Shown piece by piece: positions 1-10,993 of a stretch of 40,603 nt of DNA; the first letter of the stretch is position 1; each line of letters starts with the position of its first letter. The stretch is taken from positions 1-40,603 of the forward strand of contig JAKUTK010000045.1 of assembly GCA_022448005.1 (NCBI GenBank), given 5' to 3'. The notes under the pieces are model-generated. The model saw only the letters and a program-made list of their open reading frames with translations. It ran no database searches and was not told the origin of the DNA. Position numbers and translations under genes: made by a program. This DNA comes from Pseudomonas sp. (lineage in GTDB: Bacteria > Pseudomonadota > Gammaproteobacteria > Pseudomonadales > Pseudomonadaceae).

Positions 1-405
1 GAGCAATTGGCCTTGCTGGAGCGGACCCTGCAGCAGGCACCGGACCGACCTCACCTGGTCTGCCTGCATCATCACCCCGTTTCGATTGGCAGCCGCTGGA
101 TGGACAGTATCGGGCTGCACAACCGAGAGGCGCTATTCGAGGTGCTTGACCGTTTTAGCTGCGTCAAGGCGCTGCTCTGGGGGCACATTCATCAGGCGTT
201 CGATAGCGAGCGTCGTGGTGTTCGCCTGTTAGCCACCCCATCTACCGGCGTGCAGTTCGCGCCCGGCAGCGAGGACTTCCAAGTCGATACGCTTGCGCCC
301 GGCTACCGCTGGTTGCGGCTGTACGCTGACGGCTCACTCGATACCGGTGTTTCTCGAGTGGTCGGCATCGATTTCATAGTCGATTACTGCGTCAAAGGGT
401 ATTGA
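1..405 (+). CDS. cpdA: 3',5'-cyclic-AMP phosphodiesterase CpdA, C-terminal part (cut by window start)
   Basis: The frame is open from base 1, so the gene begins upstream; 134 C-terminal residues are visible. They carry two metal-binding elements of class III cyclic nucleotide phosphodiesterases (calcineurin-like metallophosphoesterase fold): a histidine-rich LHHHP motif near window residue 21 and the GHIH motif near residue 61. In pseudomonads CpdA hydrolyses cytoplasmic cAMP and so tunes Vfr/CRP-dependent genes; that role is family knowledge. Position directly before yqiA and parE matches the cpdA locus of gamma-proteobacteria, which supports CpdA over other metallophosphoesterases. The last residues after GVSRV look like a short non-conserved tail. 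A gap of about 130 bp follows before yqiA. Confidence 0.9.
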   Translation, partial: EQLALLERTLQQAPDRPHLVCLHHHPVSIGSRWMDSIGLHNREALFEVLDRFSCVKALLWGHIHQAFDSERRGVRLLATPSTGVQFAPGSEDFQVDTLAPGYRWLRLYADGSLDTGVSRVVGIDFIVDYCVKGY

Positions 406-538
406 TCTTCGCAGGTCTGTGAAGGCGTTTGTAGCTGACGCATTCCCGCACGGGTTGGTCTCGGGCTTCCCTGGCGGCTTGCAGCGTGCGCGCCTCGCCT
501 TGTAGCCTTCCCATCCTTTGTCAGCCCAGCGAATCAGC

Positions 539-1156
539 ATGCCTCGCGAACAGCCCACCATTCTCTATATGCATGGCCTCAACAGCTCACCGTTGTCGCA
601 TAAGGCCAGCCAGCTGACAGCAGCGCTGTGTCGGCTGGACCGGACTGACTCGCTGCAGGTGCCGGCGTTGCATCATCATCCACGACAGGCCATTGCGCAG
701 CTTGAGACGGCGATTGCAGAGCTGGGGCGGCCGCTGCTGGTCGGCAGCTCCCTCGGCGGATACTATGCAACGCATCTCGCCGAACGACACGGCCTCAAGG
801 CCTTGCTGATCAATCCGGCCGTTACGCCTCATTGCCGTTTCGATGGTTATCTCGGCCCCCAAACCAACCTCTACAGCGGCGAGGTCTGGGATCTGACCGA
901 AGACCATGTCACCGCACTAGCCGAGCTGGAGGTGCCATCGCCGCAAGATGCCGAGCGCTACCAGGTCTGGTTGCAGACAGGTGACGAAACGCTGGATTAC
1001 CGCCATGCGGCTGATTACTACAGGGGCTGTGCGGTGCGCATCCAGGCTGGTGGTGATCATGGTTTCCAGGGGTTTGCCGAGCGGCTTCCTGCCTTGCTGG
1101 CGTTTGCCGGCTTCGATCCGGCCCTGTTTGCAGACGTCGATTTTTCCGATTTATAA
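539..1156 (+). CDS. yqiA: YqiA-family alpha/beta-hydrolase (esterase)
   Basis: A 205-residue cytoplasmic alpha/beta hydrolase of the YqiA/UPF0227 family, a group with esterase activity on short acyl substrates and no settled physiological substrate. Visible are the oxyanion-strand motif YMHGLNSSP near the N-terminus, the nucleophile elbow GSSLGG, and a C-terminal GGDHGFQGF with the likely catalytic His; an Asp in TGDET is the probable third triad member. I chose ATG 539; an upstream in-frame TTG at 518 would add seven residues outside the conserved fold. No strong ribosome binding site precedes either. The order cpdA-yqiA-parE is conserved in enterobacteria and pseudomonads, and parE starts 18 bp downstream, so co-transcription is likely. 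Confidence 0.88.
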   Translation: MPREQPTILYMHGLNSSPLSHKASQLTAALCRLDRTDSLQVPALHHHPRQAIAQLETAIAELGRPLLVGSSLGGYYATHLAERHGLKALLINPAVTPHCRFDGYLGPQTNLYSGEVWDLTEDHVTALAELEVPSPQDAERYQVWLQTGDETLDYRHAADYYRGCAVRIQAGGDHGFQGFAERLPALLAFAGFDPALFADVDFSDL

Positions 1157-4034
<2,878 letters not shown>

Positions 4035-4038
<4 letters not shown>

Positions 4039-4562
4039 GTCAGCCTGCCGGGCGTCGCGCCGGGCGCATCATGCTGGTCCTGGCCTGGGGGGCTGGGTTG
4101 CTGTTGGCCACGCGGTTTTTTTCGGACTGGGAACAGAGCCGCTTCAACCCCAATCGCGAACCGGTGTCGGTCATCCAGGGCGAGCAGATAGAGGTGCATC
4201 TGGACAGCAACCCCCAGGGGCATTTCGTGGCCGATGGCCAAATCAATGGCGAGACAGTGACCTTTCTGCTGGACACCGGCGCTACAGATGTCGCAATTCC
4301 CGCCAAGCTGGGTGATCGCCTTGGCCTGTCCCGCGGCGCTCCGGTAATGCTGCACACCGCCAACGGGCAGACCACCGGTTACCGGACCGTACTGGACAGT
4401 CTCGCCCTTGGCGACATTCTGCTGCACGACGTACGTGCCATCGTGGCGCCCGGCTTTGGCGGTGAGCAGATCCTGCTTGGTATGAGCGCCCTGAAACAAC
4501 TCGAATTCACCCAGCGCGCCGGCACTCTGGTGCTGCGCCAACACGCCACGGATCGACCATGA
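4035..4562 (+). CDS. membrane-anchored retropepsin-like aspartic protease (TIGR02281-type clan AA)
   Basis: A 175-residue protein with one N-terminal membrane segment (about residues 12-29) followed by a single retropepsin-like domain. The catalytic motif LLDTGATD is at residues 79-86, preceded by the hydrophobic strands usual for this fold, and a later [12 protein letters not shown] segment matches the second conserved part of TIGR02281-type proteases. One domain implies a homodimeric active site, most likely on the periplasmic side. The start is GTG 4035, overlapping the previous stop (GTGA); an in-frame TTG at 4020 is less likely. The stop overlaps parC by ATGA. Substrate unknown. The tight overlaps on both sides suggest co-translation with the topoisomerase genes. 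Confidence 0.82.
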
Positions 4563-6808
4563 GCGAAACTATCGACCTGAGCCTGGACGGCGTGGAGCGT
4601 CGCTCCCTTGCCGACTTCACCGAGCAGGCCTACCTGAATTATTCGATGTACGTGATCATGGATCGCGCACTGCCGCATATCGGCGACGGGCTCAAGCCCG
4701 TGCAGCGGCGCATCATCTATGCGATGAGCGAACTGGGACTGAACGCCGATTCGAAGCACAAGAAGTCGGCGCGGACGGTGGGTGATGTGCTCGGCAAGTT
4801 TCATCCCCACGGTGATTCGGCCTGTTATGAAGCCATGGTGCTGATGGCTCAGCCGTTCAGCTACCGCTACACGCTGGTCGACGGCCAGGGTAACTGGGGC
4901 GCACCGGACGATCCAAAATCCTTCGCGGCCATGCGTTACACCGAAGCACGGCTGTCGCGCTACTCCGAAGTGTTGCTGTCCGAGCTGGGGCAGGGGACCG
5001 TCGATTGGGTGCCCAACTTCGACGGCACCCTCGACGAGCCAGCGACCCTGCCCGCGCGCCTGCCTAACCTGCTGCTCAATGGCACTACGGGGATCGCGGT
5101 CGGCATGGCGACCGACGTGCCGCCGCACAATCTGCGCGAAGTCGCCGCCGCGTGCGTGCGTTTGCTGGACGACCCGAAAACCACCGTCGAACAGCTCTGT
5201 GAACATGTGCAGGGTCCGGACTACCCGACCGAGGCGGAAATCGTAACACCGCGCGCCGATCTGCTGAAGATTTACGAAACCGGGCGAGGCTCGGTGCGCA
5301 TGCGCGCGGTGTATCGCGTCGAGGACGGCGATATTGTGGTCACCTCGCTGCCGCATCAGGTCTCCGGCTCCAAGGTGCTGGAGCAGATCGCCGCGCAGAT
5401 GCAAGCGAAGAAGCTGCCGATGGTCGCTGATCTTCGTGACGAATCGGATCACGAGAACCCGTGCCGGATCGTCATCATTCCACGATCCAACCGGGTAGAC
5501 GCCGACGAGCTGATGCAGCACCTGTTCGCCACCACTGAGCTGGAGTCGAGTTACCGGGTCAACACCAACGTTATCGGCCTTGATGGTCGACCGCAGGTGA
5601 AGAACCTCCAGGTGCTGCTCAGCGAGTGGCTGACCTACCGCATCGGCACCGTCCGGCGGCGCCTGCAGTTCCGCTTGGACAAGGTCGAGCGGCGCCTGCA
5701 CCTGTTGGAAGGTTTGCTGGTCGCCTTTCTCAACCTCGACGAGGTGATCCATATCATCCGTACCGAGGATCAGCCCAAGCCTGTGTTGATGGCGCGCTTC
5801 GAGCTGTCCGAGCTACAGGCTGATTACATTCTTGACACCCGTTTGCGCCAGTTGGCGCGGCTGGAGGAAATGAAGATCCGCGGCGAGCAGGATGAGCTGG
5901 CTAAAGAGCGGGAAAAGTTGCTGGCGCTGCTCGGCAGCGATGCCAAGCTGAAGAAGCTGGTACGCAAGGAGCTGATCGCCGACGCCGAGACCTACGGCGA
6001 CGACCGCCGTTCGCCGATCGTTGCGCGCGCCGAAGCCCGCGCGCTATCGGAAAACGAGTTGCTGCCTTCCGAGCCGGTCACCGTGGTGATTTCCGAGAAG
6101 GGCTGGGCGCGCTGCGCCAAGGGCCATGACATCGACGCCACCGGGCTGTCCTACAAGGCCGGCGACGGCTTCAGGGCGGCCGCTGCGGGTCGCTCTAATC
6201 AATACGCCGTGTTTATCGATTCGGCCGGGCGCAGCTATTCGCTGGCGGCCCACTCGCTGCCCTCGGCGCGCGGCCAGGGCGAGCCGCTCACAGGCCGTCT
6301 GACGCCACCTCCTGGTGCCGGTTTCGAGTGCGTCTTGCTGCCCGACGATGAGTCGCTGTATGTGATCGCTTCGGATGCCGGTTATGGCTTTGTGGTCAAA
6401 GGCGAAGATCTGCAGGCCAAGAACAAGGCCGGCAAAGCATTGCTGTCGTTGCCGGCCGGCGCGCGAGTCGTCGCGCCTCGGCCGCTGAAAAGCCGTGACC
6501 AGGACTGGTTGGCGGCCGTTACGACCGAGGGGCGTCTGCTGGTATTCCCGATTCGTGATCTACCGCAGTTGGGCAAGGGCAAAGGCAACAAAATCATCGG
6601 CATTCCGGGAGATCGGGTCGCCAGTCGTGAAGAATATCTGACGGATCTCGCCGTGCTGCCGGAAGGGTCGACTCTGGTCTTGCAGGCCGGCAAGCGTACC
6701 TTGTCGCTGAAGAGCGAGGATCTGGAGCATTACAAGGGCGAGCGCGGGCGGCGGGGCAACAAGCTGCCGCGCGGCTTCCAGCGAGTGGATGCGCTGTTGG
6801 TCGAATAA
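4559..6808 (+). CDS. parC: DNA topoisomerase IV subunit A (ParC)
   Basis: The DNA-cleaving subunit of topoisomerase IV, 749 residues, matching the family length. The winged-helix DNA gate holds the catalytic Tyr127 in [10 protein letters not shown]. The quinolone-resistance region reads [10 protein letters not shown] with Ser87 and Glu91, the susceptible-type residues. A coiled-coil arm follows (about 350-480), then a C-terminal beta-pinwheel from about residue 500 that would bind and shape DNA. It starts at ATG 4559, overlapping the aspartic-protease stop by ATGA. ParE lies three genes upstream, so the holoenzyme subunits are in one probable operon. About 220 bp without a gene follow before the PqiC-like gene. 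Confidence 0.97.
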   Translation: MSETIDLSLDGVERRSLADFTEQAYLNYSMYVIMDRALPHIGDGLKPVQRRIIYAMSELGLNADSKHKKSARTVGDVLGKFHPHGDSACYEAMVLMAQPFSYRYTLVDGQGNWGAPDDPKSFAAMRYTEARLSRYSEVLLSELGQGTVDWVPNFDGTLDEPATLPARLPNLLLNGTTGIAVGMATDVPPHNLREVAAACVRLLDDPKTTVEQLCEHVQGPDYPTEAEIVTPRADLLKIYETGRGSVRMRAVYRVEDGDIVVTSLPHQVSGSKVLEQIAAQMQAKKLPMVADLRDESDHENPCRIVIIPRSNRVDADELMQHLFATTELESSYRVNTNVIGLDGRPQVKNLQVLLSEWLTYRIGTVRRRLQFRLDKVERRLHLLEGLLVAFLNLDEVIHIIRTEDQPKPVLMARFELSELQADYILDTRLRQLARLEEMKIRGEQDELAKEREKLLALLGSDAKLKKLVRKELIADAETYGDDRRSPIVARAEARALSENELLPSEPVTVVISEKGWARCAKGHDIDATGLSYKAGDGFRAAAAGRSNQYAVFIDSAGRSYSLAAHSLPSARGQGEPLTGRLTPPPGAGFECVLLPDDESLYVIASDAGYGFVVKGEDLQAKNKAGKALLSLPAGARVVAPRPLKSRDQDWLAAVTTEGRLLVFPIRDLPQLGKGKGNKIIGIPGDRVASREEYLTDLAVLPEGSTLVLQAGKRTLSLKSEDLEHYKGERGRRGNKLPRGFQRVDALLVE

Positions 6809-6857
6809 GTTGCCGGGTCGAAAAGGTCCTGAAGGCTGGCTTCTGATTGACGTTTCG

Positions 6858-6882
6858 CGGAAGATAGCCGCCTTCCGATTTA
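6858..6882 (+). terminator. weak hairpin downstream of parC
   Basis: A 6-bp perfect stem (CGGAAG at 6858-6863 with CTTCCG at 6872-6877) and an 8-nt loop, followed by ATTTA. The T tract is poor, so this is only a possible terminator for the parE-parC operon. The rest of the 217-bp gap to the next gene shows no coding signal I trust. Confidence 0.25.
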
Positions 6883-7025
6883 GCCGGTTTGCGATGCGGT
6901 GGCTGCAATTGCCGGCTGCATCGAGGGCCAAAGACAATCAGCGCGATGGCTGACGGTAAATGATTGCAGTGGCGCCGACAGGTAGCCGCCTTGCGACGTC
7001 GCCCAAGCCCGGTGCAAAGGTAGAG

Positions 7026-7721
7026 ATGAACGTGCAACGCTTCACAACTGTTTTGCTACTTGCCTGTGCCAGCCTGGCCGGGTGTGTCACCCAACCCGTG
7101 CCGATGTATCGACTCGACAACGGCGCTGTGGAGATGCCGGGGCAAGCGGCGGATGGCGCAGCGGTTCTGTTGGGACCGGTAAAATTGGCAGACTATCTGC
7201 AGCACGACGCCTTGCTGCAGCGGCTGCCGGATGGGAGCCTCGCCGCTGATGGCCAGCGGGCGCGCTGGGCAGGAAGCCTGCAAGGCGACATCAGCCAGTT
7301 GCTGTTGCGCCAGTTGGCCTCACGCTTGAAGACCCAGAGCCTGGAACTGAGTCCCGGCAGTAAGGGCTTCAGCCCTGAAGTACAGATCGAACTCGAGATT
7401 ACCCGCCTGGACTCCGGCCCTCAGCATCCTGCTGTGCTGGAAGCTCAATGGCGCGTGCTGGACGGGCAGGGCAAGCGCCAGAGCAGTCGTCTGGTTCGGT
7501 TGCAGGAGCAGCATCAGGGCAGCGCAACCGATCAGGTACGCGCGCAAAGTCTGCTCCTGCAGCGGCTTGGCGAGATGATGGCGAGTGCGGTGGAGCCAGT
7601 GATGGTGGCCAAGGCGCGAACCAAACACAGCGTCAGCAAAGCACCGAACAAGCCAGAGGCTGCTCCGGCAATCCCAGCAGTGGAGCCCATCAGGACTGAC
7701 CTGGAAGTGTTTCGCTTCTGA
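7026..7721 (+). CDS. PqiC-like ABC-transport auxiliary lipoprotein
   Basis: A 231-residue lipoprotein: the lipobox LAGC puts the lipidated cysteine at residue 20, and the +2 residue is Val, compatible with outer-membrane sorting. After it comes YRLDNG and a domain of about 170 residues with alternating strands (VLLGPVKLADYL, DISQLLLRQLASRL, EVQIELEITRLDSG) typical of the PqiC/YmbA auxiliary family. PqiC partners inner-membrane PqiA and the MCE protein PqiB in a trans-envelope lipid channel, but no pqiA or pqiB is nearby. The start ATG 7026 has an AAGG upstream; an in-frame ATG at 6960 would bury the signal peptide. The C-terminus (about 195-231) is Lys/Ala/Pro-rich and probably disordered. 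Confidence 0.78.
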   Translation: MNVQRFTTVLLLACASLAGCVTQPVPMYRLDNGAVEMPGQAADGAAVLLGPVKLADYLQHDALLQRLPDGSLAADGQRARWAGSLQGDISQLLLRQLASRLKTQSLELSPGSKGFSPEVQIELEITRLDSGPQHPAVLEAQWRVLDGQGKRQSSRLVRLQEQHQGSATDQVRAQSLLLQRLGEMMASAVEPVMVAKARTKHSVSKAPNKPEAAPAIPAVEPIRTDLEVFRF

Positions 7722-7872
7722 GCAGGTGACCCTCGCTCAAAACGTCTATACGCACCGTTGCGCTCAGTTCGGGCAATCCCCGGTAGGTGGGTCGTACCCG
7801 CCACGCCGTGGACAGTTCCGCTGGCGTAGCTGGCATCAGCCTCTTGTAGTAGCTGTCCGGCAATCGCTCCGC

Positions 7873-7914
7873 TCCGCAGCGATGCGAGCGCGCTGATCAC
7901 GCTCTGCGGATTTT
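7873..7914 (+). terminator. possible terminator after the PqiC-like gene
   Basis: A 7-bp perfect stem (TCCGCAG 7873-7879 with CTGCGGA 7904-7910), with a 24-nt loop that can pair partly within itself, is followed directly by TTTT. It lies in the 257-bp convergent gap between the PqiC-like gene and the YtjB-like gene. The long loop makes it a moderate candidate only. Nothing else convincing is seen in this gap. Confidence 0.35.
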
Positions 7915-7978
7915 CAACCTTTCCGACTGACGTCATGGCCACGATGGCCGACTCCCATGTTTCGGCCGAGTGCTGGCG

Positions 7979-9526
7979 TCAGCTGATGCGGTTGCGCAGC
8001 TCGTGCATGCGCGCGAGCTGGCGCTCCAGTAGCGAGGGGTAGGGTTCGAGCAGCCTTTCGACGCAGCAGGCGCCCTCCGGGCTTGCAATGGGGCGGATGC
8101 GAGCACGCTGGCGAATCAGGTTGTCTTCGCCAATTCCGCGTTCGACCAGCAGCAGGTTACGGCTGTGCTGCGACATGGCCAGCGCGGCCTGTGCCGGCTC
8201 GCTGAGCAGCAGATCACCCTGGCTCAGGTCATAAAGCCCTTCGCCTTGAGTGAGCCCTAGCTGCAGCTGCAGCGTGATGCCGCTATCGGCGACCTCGATC
8301 TGCAGGGCGTGGCCCAGCGCGCGCATCAGCTCGCCACAGCAGAGCGCGTGGGTCAGGTAGTTCTGCTCGTCGTCCTGGCTGTGGAAGAGCATCAGGCTGC
8401 TGCCGTCGTTGAGCGTATGCAGCTCGGCCTGATACAGCGTCGAGGCCTGTTGCAGGCAATCGCTGTAGCGCTGCAGCAGCTCAGTCAGCCGTGCGCGAGG
8501 TAAGCGGCGCAGTTGTTCCTGGGCTCCGAGCTGAATCGCCAGCACGCCGCTTTTGCCAGTCGTGGCTGGCGCTGCGGGGGTGACCATTGCCGGGGAGGGC
8601 GCGGGCTGCGACTTGGGCTCATCGAAGGGCGGGTCGTCATCGAAATCGTCGTCGAATGAGTCGTCCGTAACCTGATCTTCCGTCGGCAGGCTTTCAGCCA
8701 CATCGTCGAGATGGCTCCGAAGATCCGTGTCAGAACGTTCGTAGTCGTTGACCGGCACTGCGACTGGCACCTCGAAATGCGCCGAATAGAGATCCTCCAT
8801 GCTGTCGTCCAGCTCGATCTCCGGCTCCGGCTTCTCGGGTACCAGGCGTGCCTGCAGCTGCCGCGCCAATTCGCCTATCTCATCTTGCCGACCTGCGCCC
8901 GGTGCCGGGTCATCGGGGTCGCGCAACCACAGGCGCAACTGCATCAGGGGAAGTGAGAGCTGCCGGCCCAGGCGCATGCTTAGCGTAAGAGTCAGCGCCA
9001 GCAGGATGAGGCTGAGCAACCCCATGCTTTGCAGGCTGATGGTCATTGGTTGCTGGAACTGCTGCATGTCGAGGCTGATGCGCAAGTGCCCGGCGATCAC
9101 CTCTTGGAAACTGATGGGGGTGGAGTAGAGGCCTTCCTCGTCGCCCAACAGACTTCGCTGCGGGCGGGCACCCGACTCCGCCAGCACGCGGTTGTCCACA
9201 CTGTAGATCGCCGCATGCGCCACCAGCGGGTTCTTCACCAGATTGCTCAGTAGCACATTGAGGCTAAGGATGTCGTTGGCCACCAGCAGATCCGTCGCCG
9301 AGGCGGCCGTCTGGGTGATCAGGCTTTGCCCCAGGGCATCGGCCTGCTGCTCCATTGCATGCTTGAATTGCATGCCCATGACCCAGGCGTAGATGATCAG
9401 GGCCAGCGCGACCAGCAGCAGCGTGTGGCTGGCTACCCGCAGAACCAGCGGAACACGACGCTGGCGCAATGCGCGATAGATCAGCAGGAAGAAATTGTCG
9501 GGCTTGACGGATGCGGGCCGGTTCAC
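7979..9526 (-). CDS. YtjB/Smp (AhpA)-like two-TM protein with HAMP-like segment and degenerate cyclase-like domain
   Basis: A 515-residue inner-membrane protein. TM1 is at about residues 33-52, an extracytoplasmic sensor of about 110 residues follows, TM2 is at about 165-184, then a HAMP-like segment at 185-228. This front part matches the YtjB/Smp (AhpA) family, and placement divergent from serB matches smp-serB in E. coli. A very acidic, then Pro/Ala-rich linker (about 230-325) leads to a C-terminal domain (about 327-465) whose pattern recalls class III nucleotide cyclases: LAIQLG where the first metal Asp would be, HTLNDGSSLMLF near 370-381 resembling the GDG hairpin, and LQLGLTQGE near 421-429. 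The first catalytic Asp is missing, so I infer a non-catalytic domain. Function unknown. Start ATG 9526; the gap to serB is about 200 bp. Confidence 0.7.
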   Translation of the reverse strand: MNRPASVKPDNFFLLIYRALRQRRVPLVLRVASHTLLLVALALIIYAWVMGMQFKHAMEQQADALGQSLITQTAASATDLLVANDILSLNVLLSNLVKNPLVAHAAIYSVDNRVLAESGARPQRSLLGDEEGLYSTPISFQEVIAGHLRISLDMQQFQQPMTISLQSMGLLSLILLALTLTLSMRLGRQLSLPLMQLRLWLRDPDDPAPGAGRQDEIGELARQLQARLVPEKPEPEIELDDSMEDLYSAHFEVPVAVPVNDYERSDTDLRSHLDDVAESLPTEDQVTDDSFDDDFDDDPPFDEPKSQPAPSPAMVTPAAPATTGKSGVLAIQLGAQEQLRRLPRARLTELLQRYSDCLQQASTLYQAELHTLNDGSSLMLFHSQDDEQNYLTHALCCGELMRALGHALQIEVADSGITLQLQLGLTQGEGLYDLSQGDLLLSEPAQAALAMSQHSRNLLLVERGIGEDNLIRQRARIRPIASPEGACCVERLLEPYPSLLERQLARMHELRNRIS

Positions 9527-9666
9527 AGAGCGCGGCTCTACTCTTGAGGAAAGTGGCGCGCAGTATACGGAAAGCGCTGTGGGGGCTAAAGGTCACTCAG
9601 TCAAAGCAGACGAATTGCAGACCCGGCAGAGTGCAGATGCATGTTGAAAACTGGTGGTGTGCTGAA

Positions 9667-9695
9667 GCGTTAGCGCAGTCCTGCTGTTATAGAAT
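9667..9695 (+). promoter_or_regulatory. possible sigma70 promoter of serB
   Basis: A TAGAAT hexamer at 9690-9695 (five of six bases of the -10 consensus) lies 30 bp before the serB start. The sequence at -35 (around 9667-9672) is poor, so the call rests on the -10 and on the location in the divergent gap. Confidence 0.35.
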
Positions 9696-9724
9696 GCCGG
9701 TCTTCTTTGCATAGGAGCTGCGCC

Positions 9725-10939
9725 TTGCGCGAAATCGTCCTGATTAACATCACTGGGGAAGACCGCCCCGGGCTGACCGCGGCAATCACCGGCGTACTCG
9801 CTCAAGGTGGTGTGAATATCCTGGATATCGGTCAGGCCGTGATCCACGACACCCTGTCGTTTGGCATTCTGGTGGAAATACCCGATACCGAGCGTGCCTC
9901 TTCTGTCCTCAAGGACGTGCTGTTCATGGGGTACAAACATGATCAGCAGGTGCGCTTCACGCCCGTTGCGGAGGCAGACTACCAGCAGTGGGTGGCCGGG
10001 CAGGGCAAGCCCCGGCACATCGTCACCCTGTTGACCCGCAAGGTGACCGCCGAGCAGTTGCAGCGCGTCAGTTCGATCACCGCCAAGTATGGCTTGAACA
10101 TCGATCACATCGACCGTCTTTCCGGTCGCCAACCGCTGGACATGCCGGAAGAGCTGGGCAAGGGTTGCATCGAGTTTTCGGTTCGCGGCGAGCCTGCCGA
10201 TACCGCAGCGTTGCGCGCCGAGTTTCTCAGCGTGGCGCAGGAGCTTAACGTCGATATCGCTTTTCAGCGCGACTCGGTTTTCCGTCGCAATCGCCGGCTG
10301 GCGGTGTTCGACATGGACTCGACACTGATCGAGGCGGAAGTCATTGACGAGTTGGCCAAGGTGGCCGGCGTTGGTGACCAGGTTTCGGAAATCACTGAAC
10401 GTGCCATGCGCGGCGAGTTGGACTTTCGCGCGAGTTTCCGGGAGCGCTTGGCATTGCTAGAAGGCTTAGAGGAGCGCGCATTAGCAGAGGTGGGCGCCCA
10501 GCTCAGGCTCACCGAAGGCGCCGAGCTGCTTTTCGCCGAGCTGAAGCGCCTCGGCTACAAGACGGCCATCCTGTCGGGGGGGTTCACTTATTTTGCCAAA
10601 CAGCTGCAAGCCAGACTGGGCATCGATTACGTCTATGCCAACGAGTTGGAGATAGTCGATGGCAAGCTCACCGGTGTAGCACAGGAGCCTATTGTCGATG
10701 CACAGCGCAAGGCGGATCTGCTCCGCGAGCTTGCCGAGCGGGAGGGCCTGAGGCTGGAGCAGACCATTGCCGTCGGCGACGGTGCCAATGATCTGCCGAT
10801 GCTTGGGTTGGCGGGGTTGGGTGTCGCCTTCCGAGCCAAGCCTCTGGTCAAACAGTCGGCCAAGCAAGCTATCTCGACCTTGGGTTTGGACGGGATTCTT
10901 TACCTGCTTGGCTTCCGCGATCGTGAAGGAACGGAATAG
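9725..10939 (+). CDS. serB: phosphoserine phosphatase SerB with N-terminal ACT domains
   Basis: Catalyses the last step of serine synthesis, removing phosphate from phosphoserine in the cytoplasm. The protein has 404 residues, the long pseudomonad form. The N-terminal 180 residues carry ACT-like regulatory modules (VLINITGEDRPGLTAAI at the start, a second around HIVTLLTRKVTAEQL). The HAD catalytic core follows: motif I FDMDSTLIE with the nucleophile Asp, motif II LSGGFTYF, and motif III/IV GDGANDLPML. I place the start at TTG 9725, since AGGAG sits seven bases upstream and translation then begins MREIVLIN as in relatives; an earlier in-frame TTG at 9707 lies upstream of that Shine-Dalgarno sequence. 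It is convergent with the alcohol dehydrogenase. Confidence 0.95.
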   Translation: MREIVLINITGEDRPGLTAAITGVLAQGGVNILDIGQAVIHDTLSFGILVEIPDTERASSVLKDVLFMGYKHDQQVRFTPVAEADYQQWVAGQGKPRHIVTLLTRKVTAEQLQRVSSITAKYGLNIDHIDRLSGRQPLDMPEELGKGCIEFSVRGEPADTAALRAEFLSVAQELNVDIAFQRDSVFRRNRRLAVFDMDSTLIEAEVIDELAKVAGVGDQVSEITERAMRGELDFRASFRERLALLEGLEERALAEVGAQLRLTEGAELLFAELKRLGYKTAILSGGFTYFAKQLQARLGIDYVYANELEIVDGKLTGVAQEPIVDAQRKADLLRELAEREGLRLEQTIAVGDGANDLPMLGLAGLGVAFRAKPLVKQSAKQAISTLGLDGILYLLGFRDREGTE

Positions 10940-10944
10940 GTGAA

Positions 10945-10993
10945 CTGGAAGCTAAGCGGTTAAGGCTTTAGCTTCCAGCTAAGGCTTGCCTTA
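10945..10993. terminator. tandem hairpins between convergent serB and alcohol dehydrogenase genes
   Basis: Two perfect inverted repeats lie back to back. The first has an 11-bp stem (10945-10955 with 10968-10978) and a 12-nt loop. The second is TAAGGC-TT-GCCTTA at 10980-10993 and includes the stop codon of the minus-strand gene. There is no long T run on either side, so this is best read as a bidirectional terminator or transcript-end stabiliser. Confidence 0.55.

Noticed and set aside
334-561. 75-residue minus-strand ORF between cpdA and yqiA
   Set aside because: No ribosome binding site or motif, and it overlaps the ends of two real genes.
4379-5752. 457-residue minus-strand ORF across parC
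   Set aside because: Wholly antisense to parC, whose conserved motifs run through the region; long antisense ORFs are expected at this GC content.
7532-7942. 136-residue minus-strand ORF reaching into the 7722-7978 gap
   Set aside because: Half lies antisense to the PqiC-like gene, the start has no ribosome binding site and no family pattern is visible; a decayed gene cannot be excluded.
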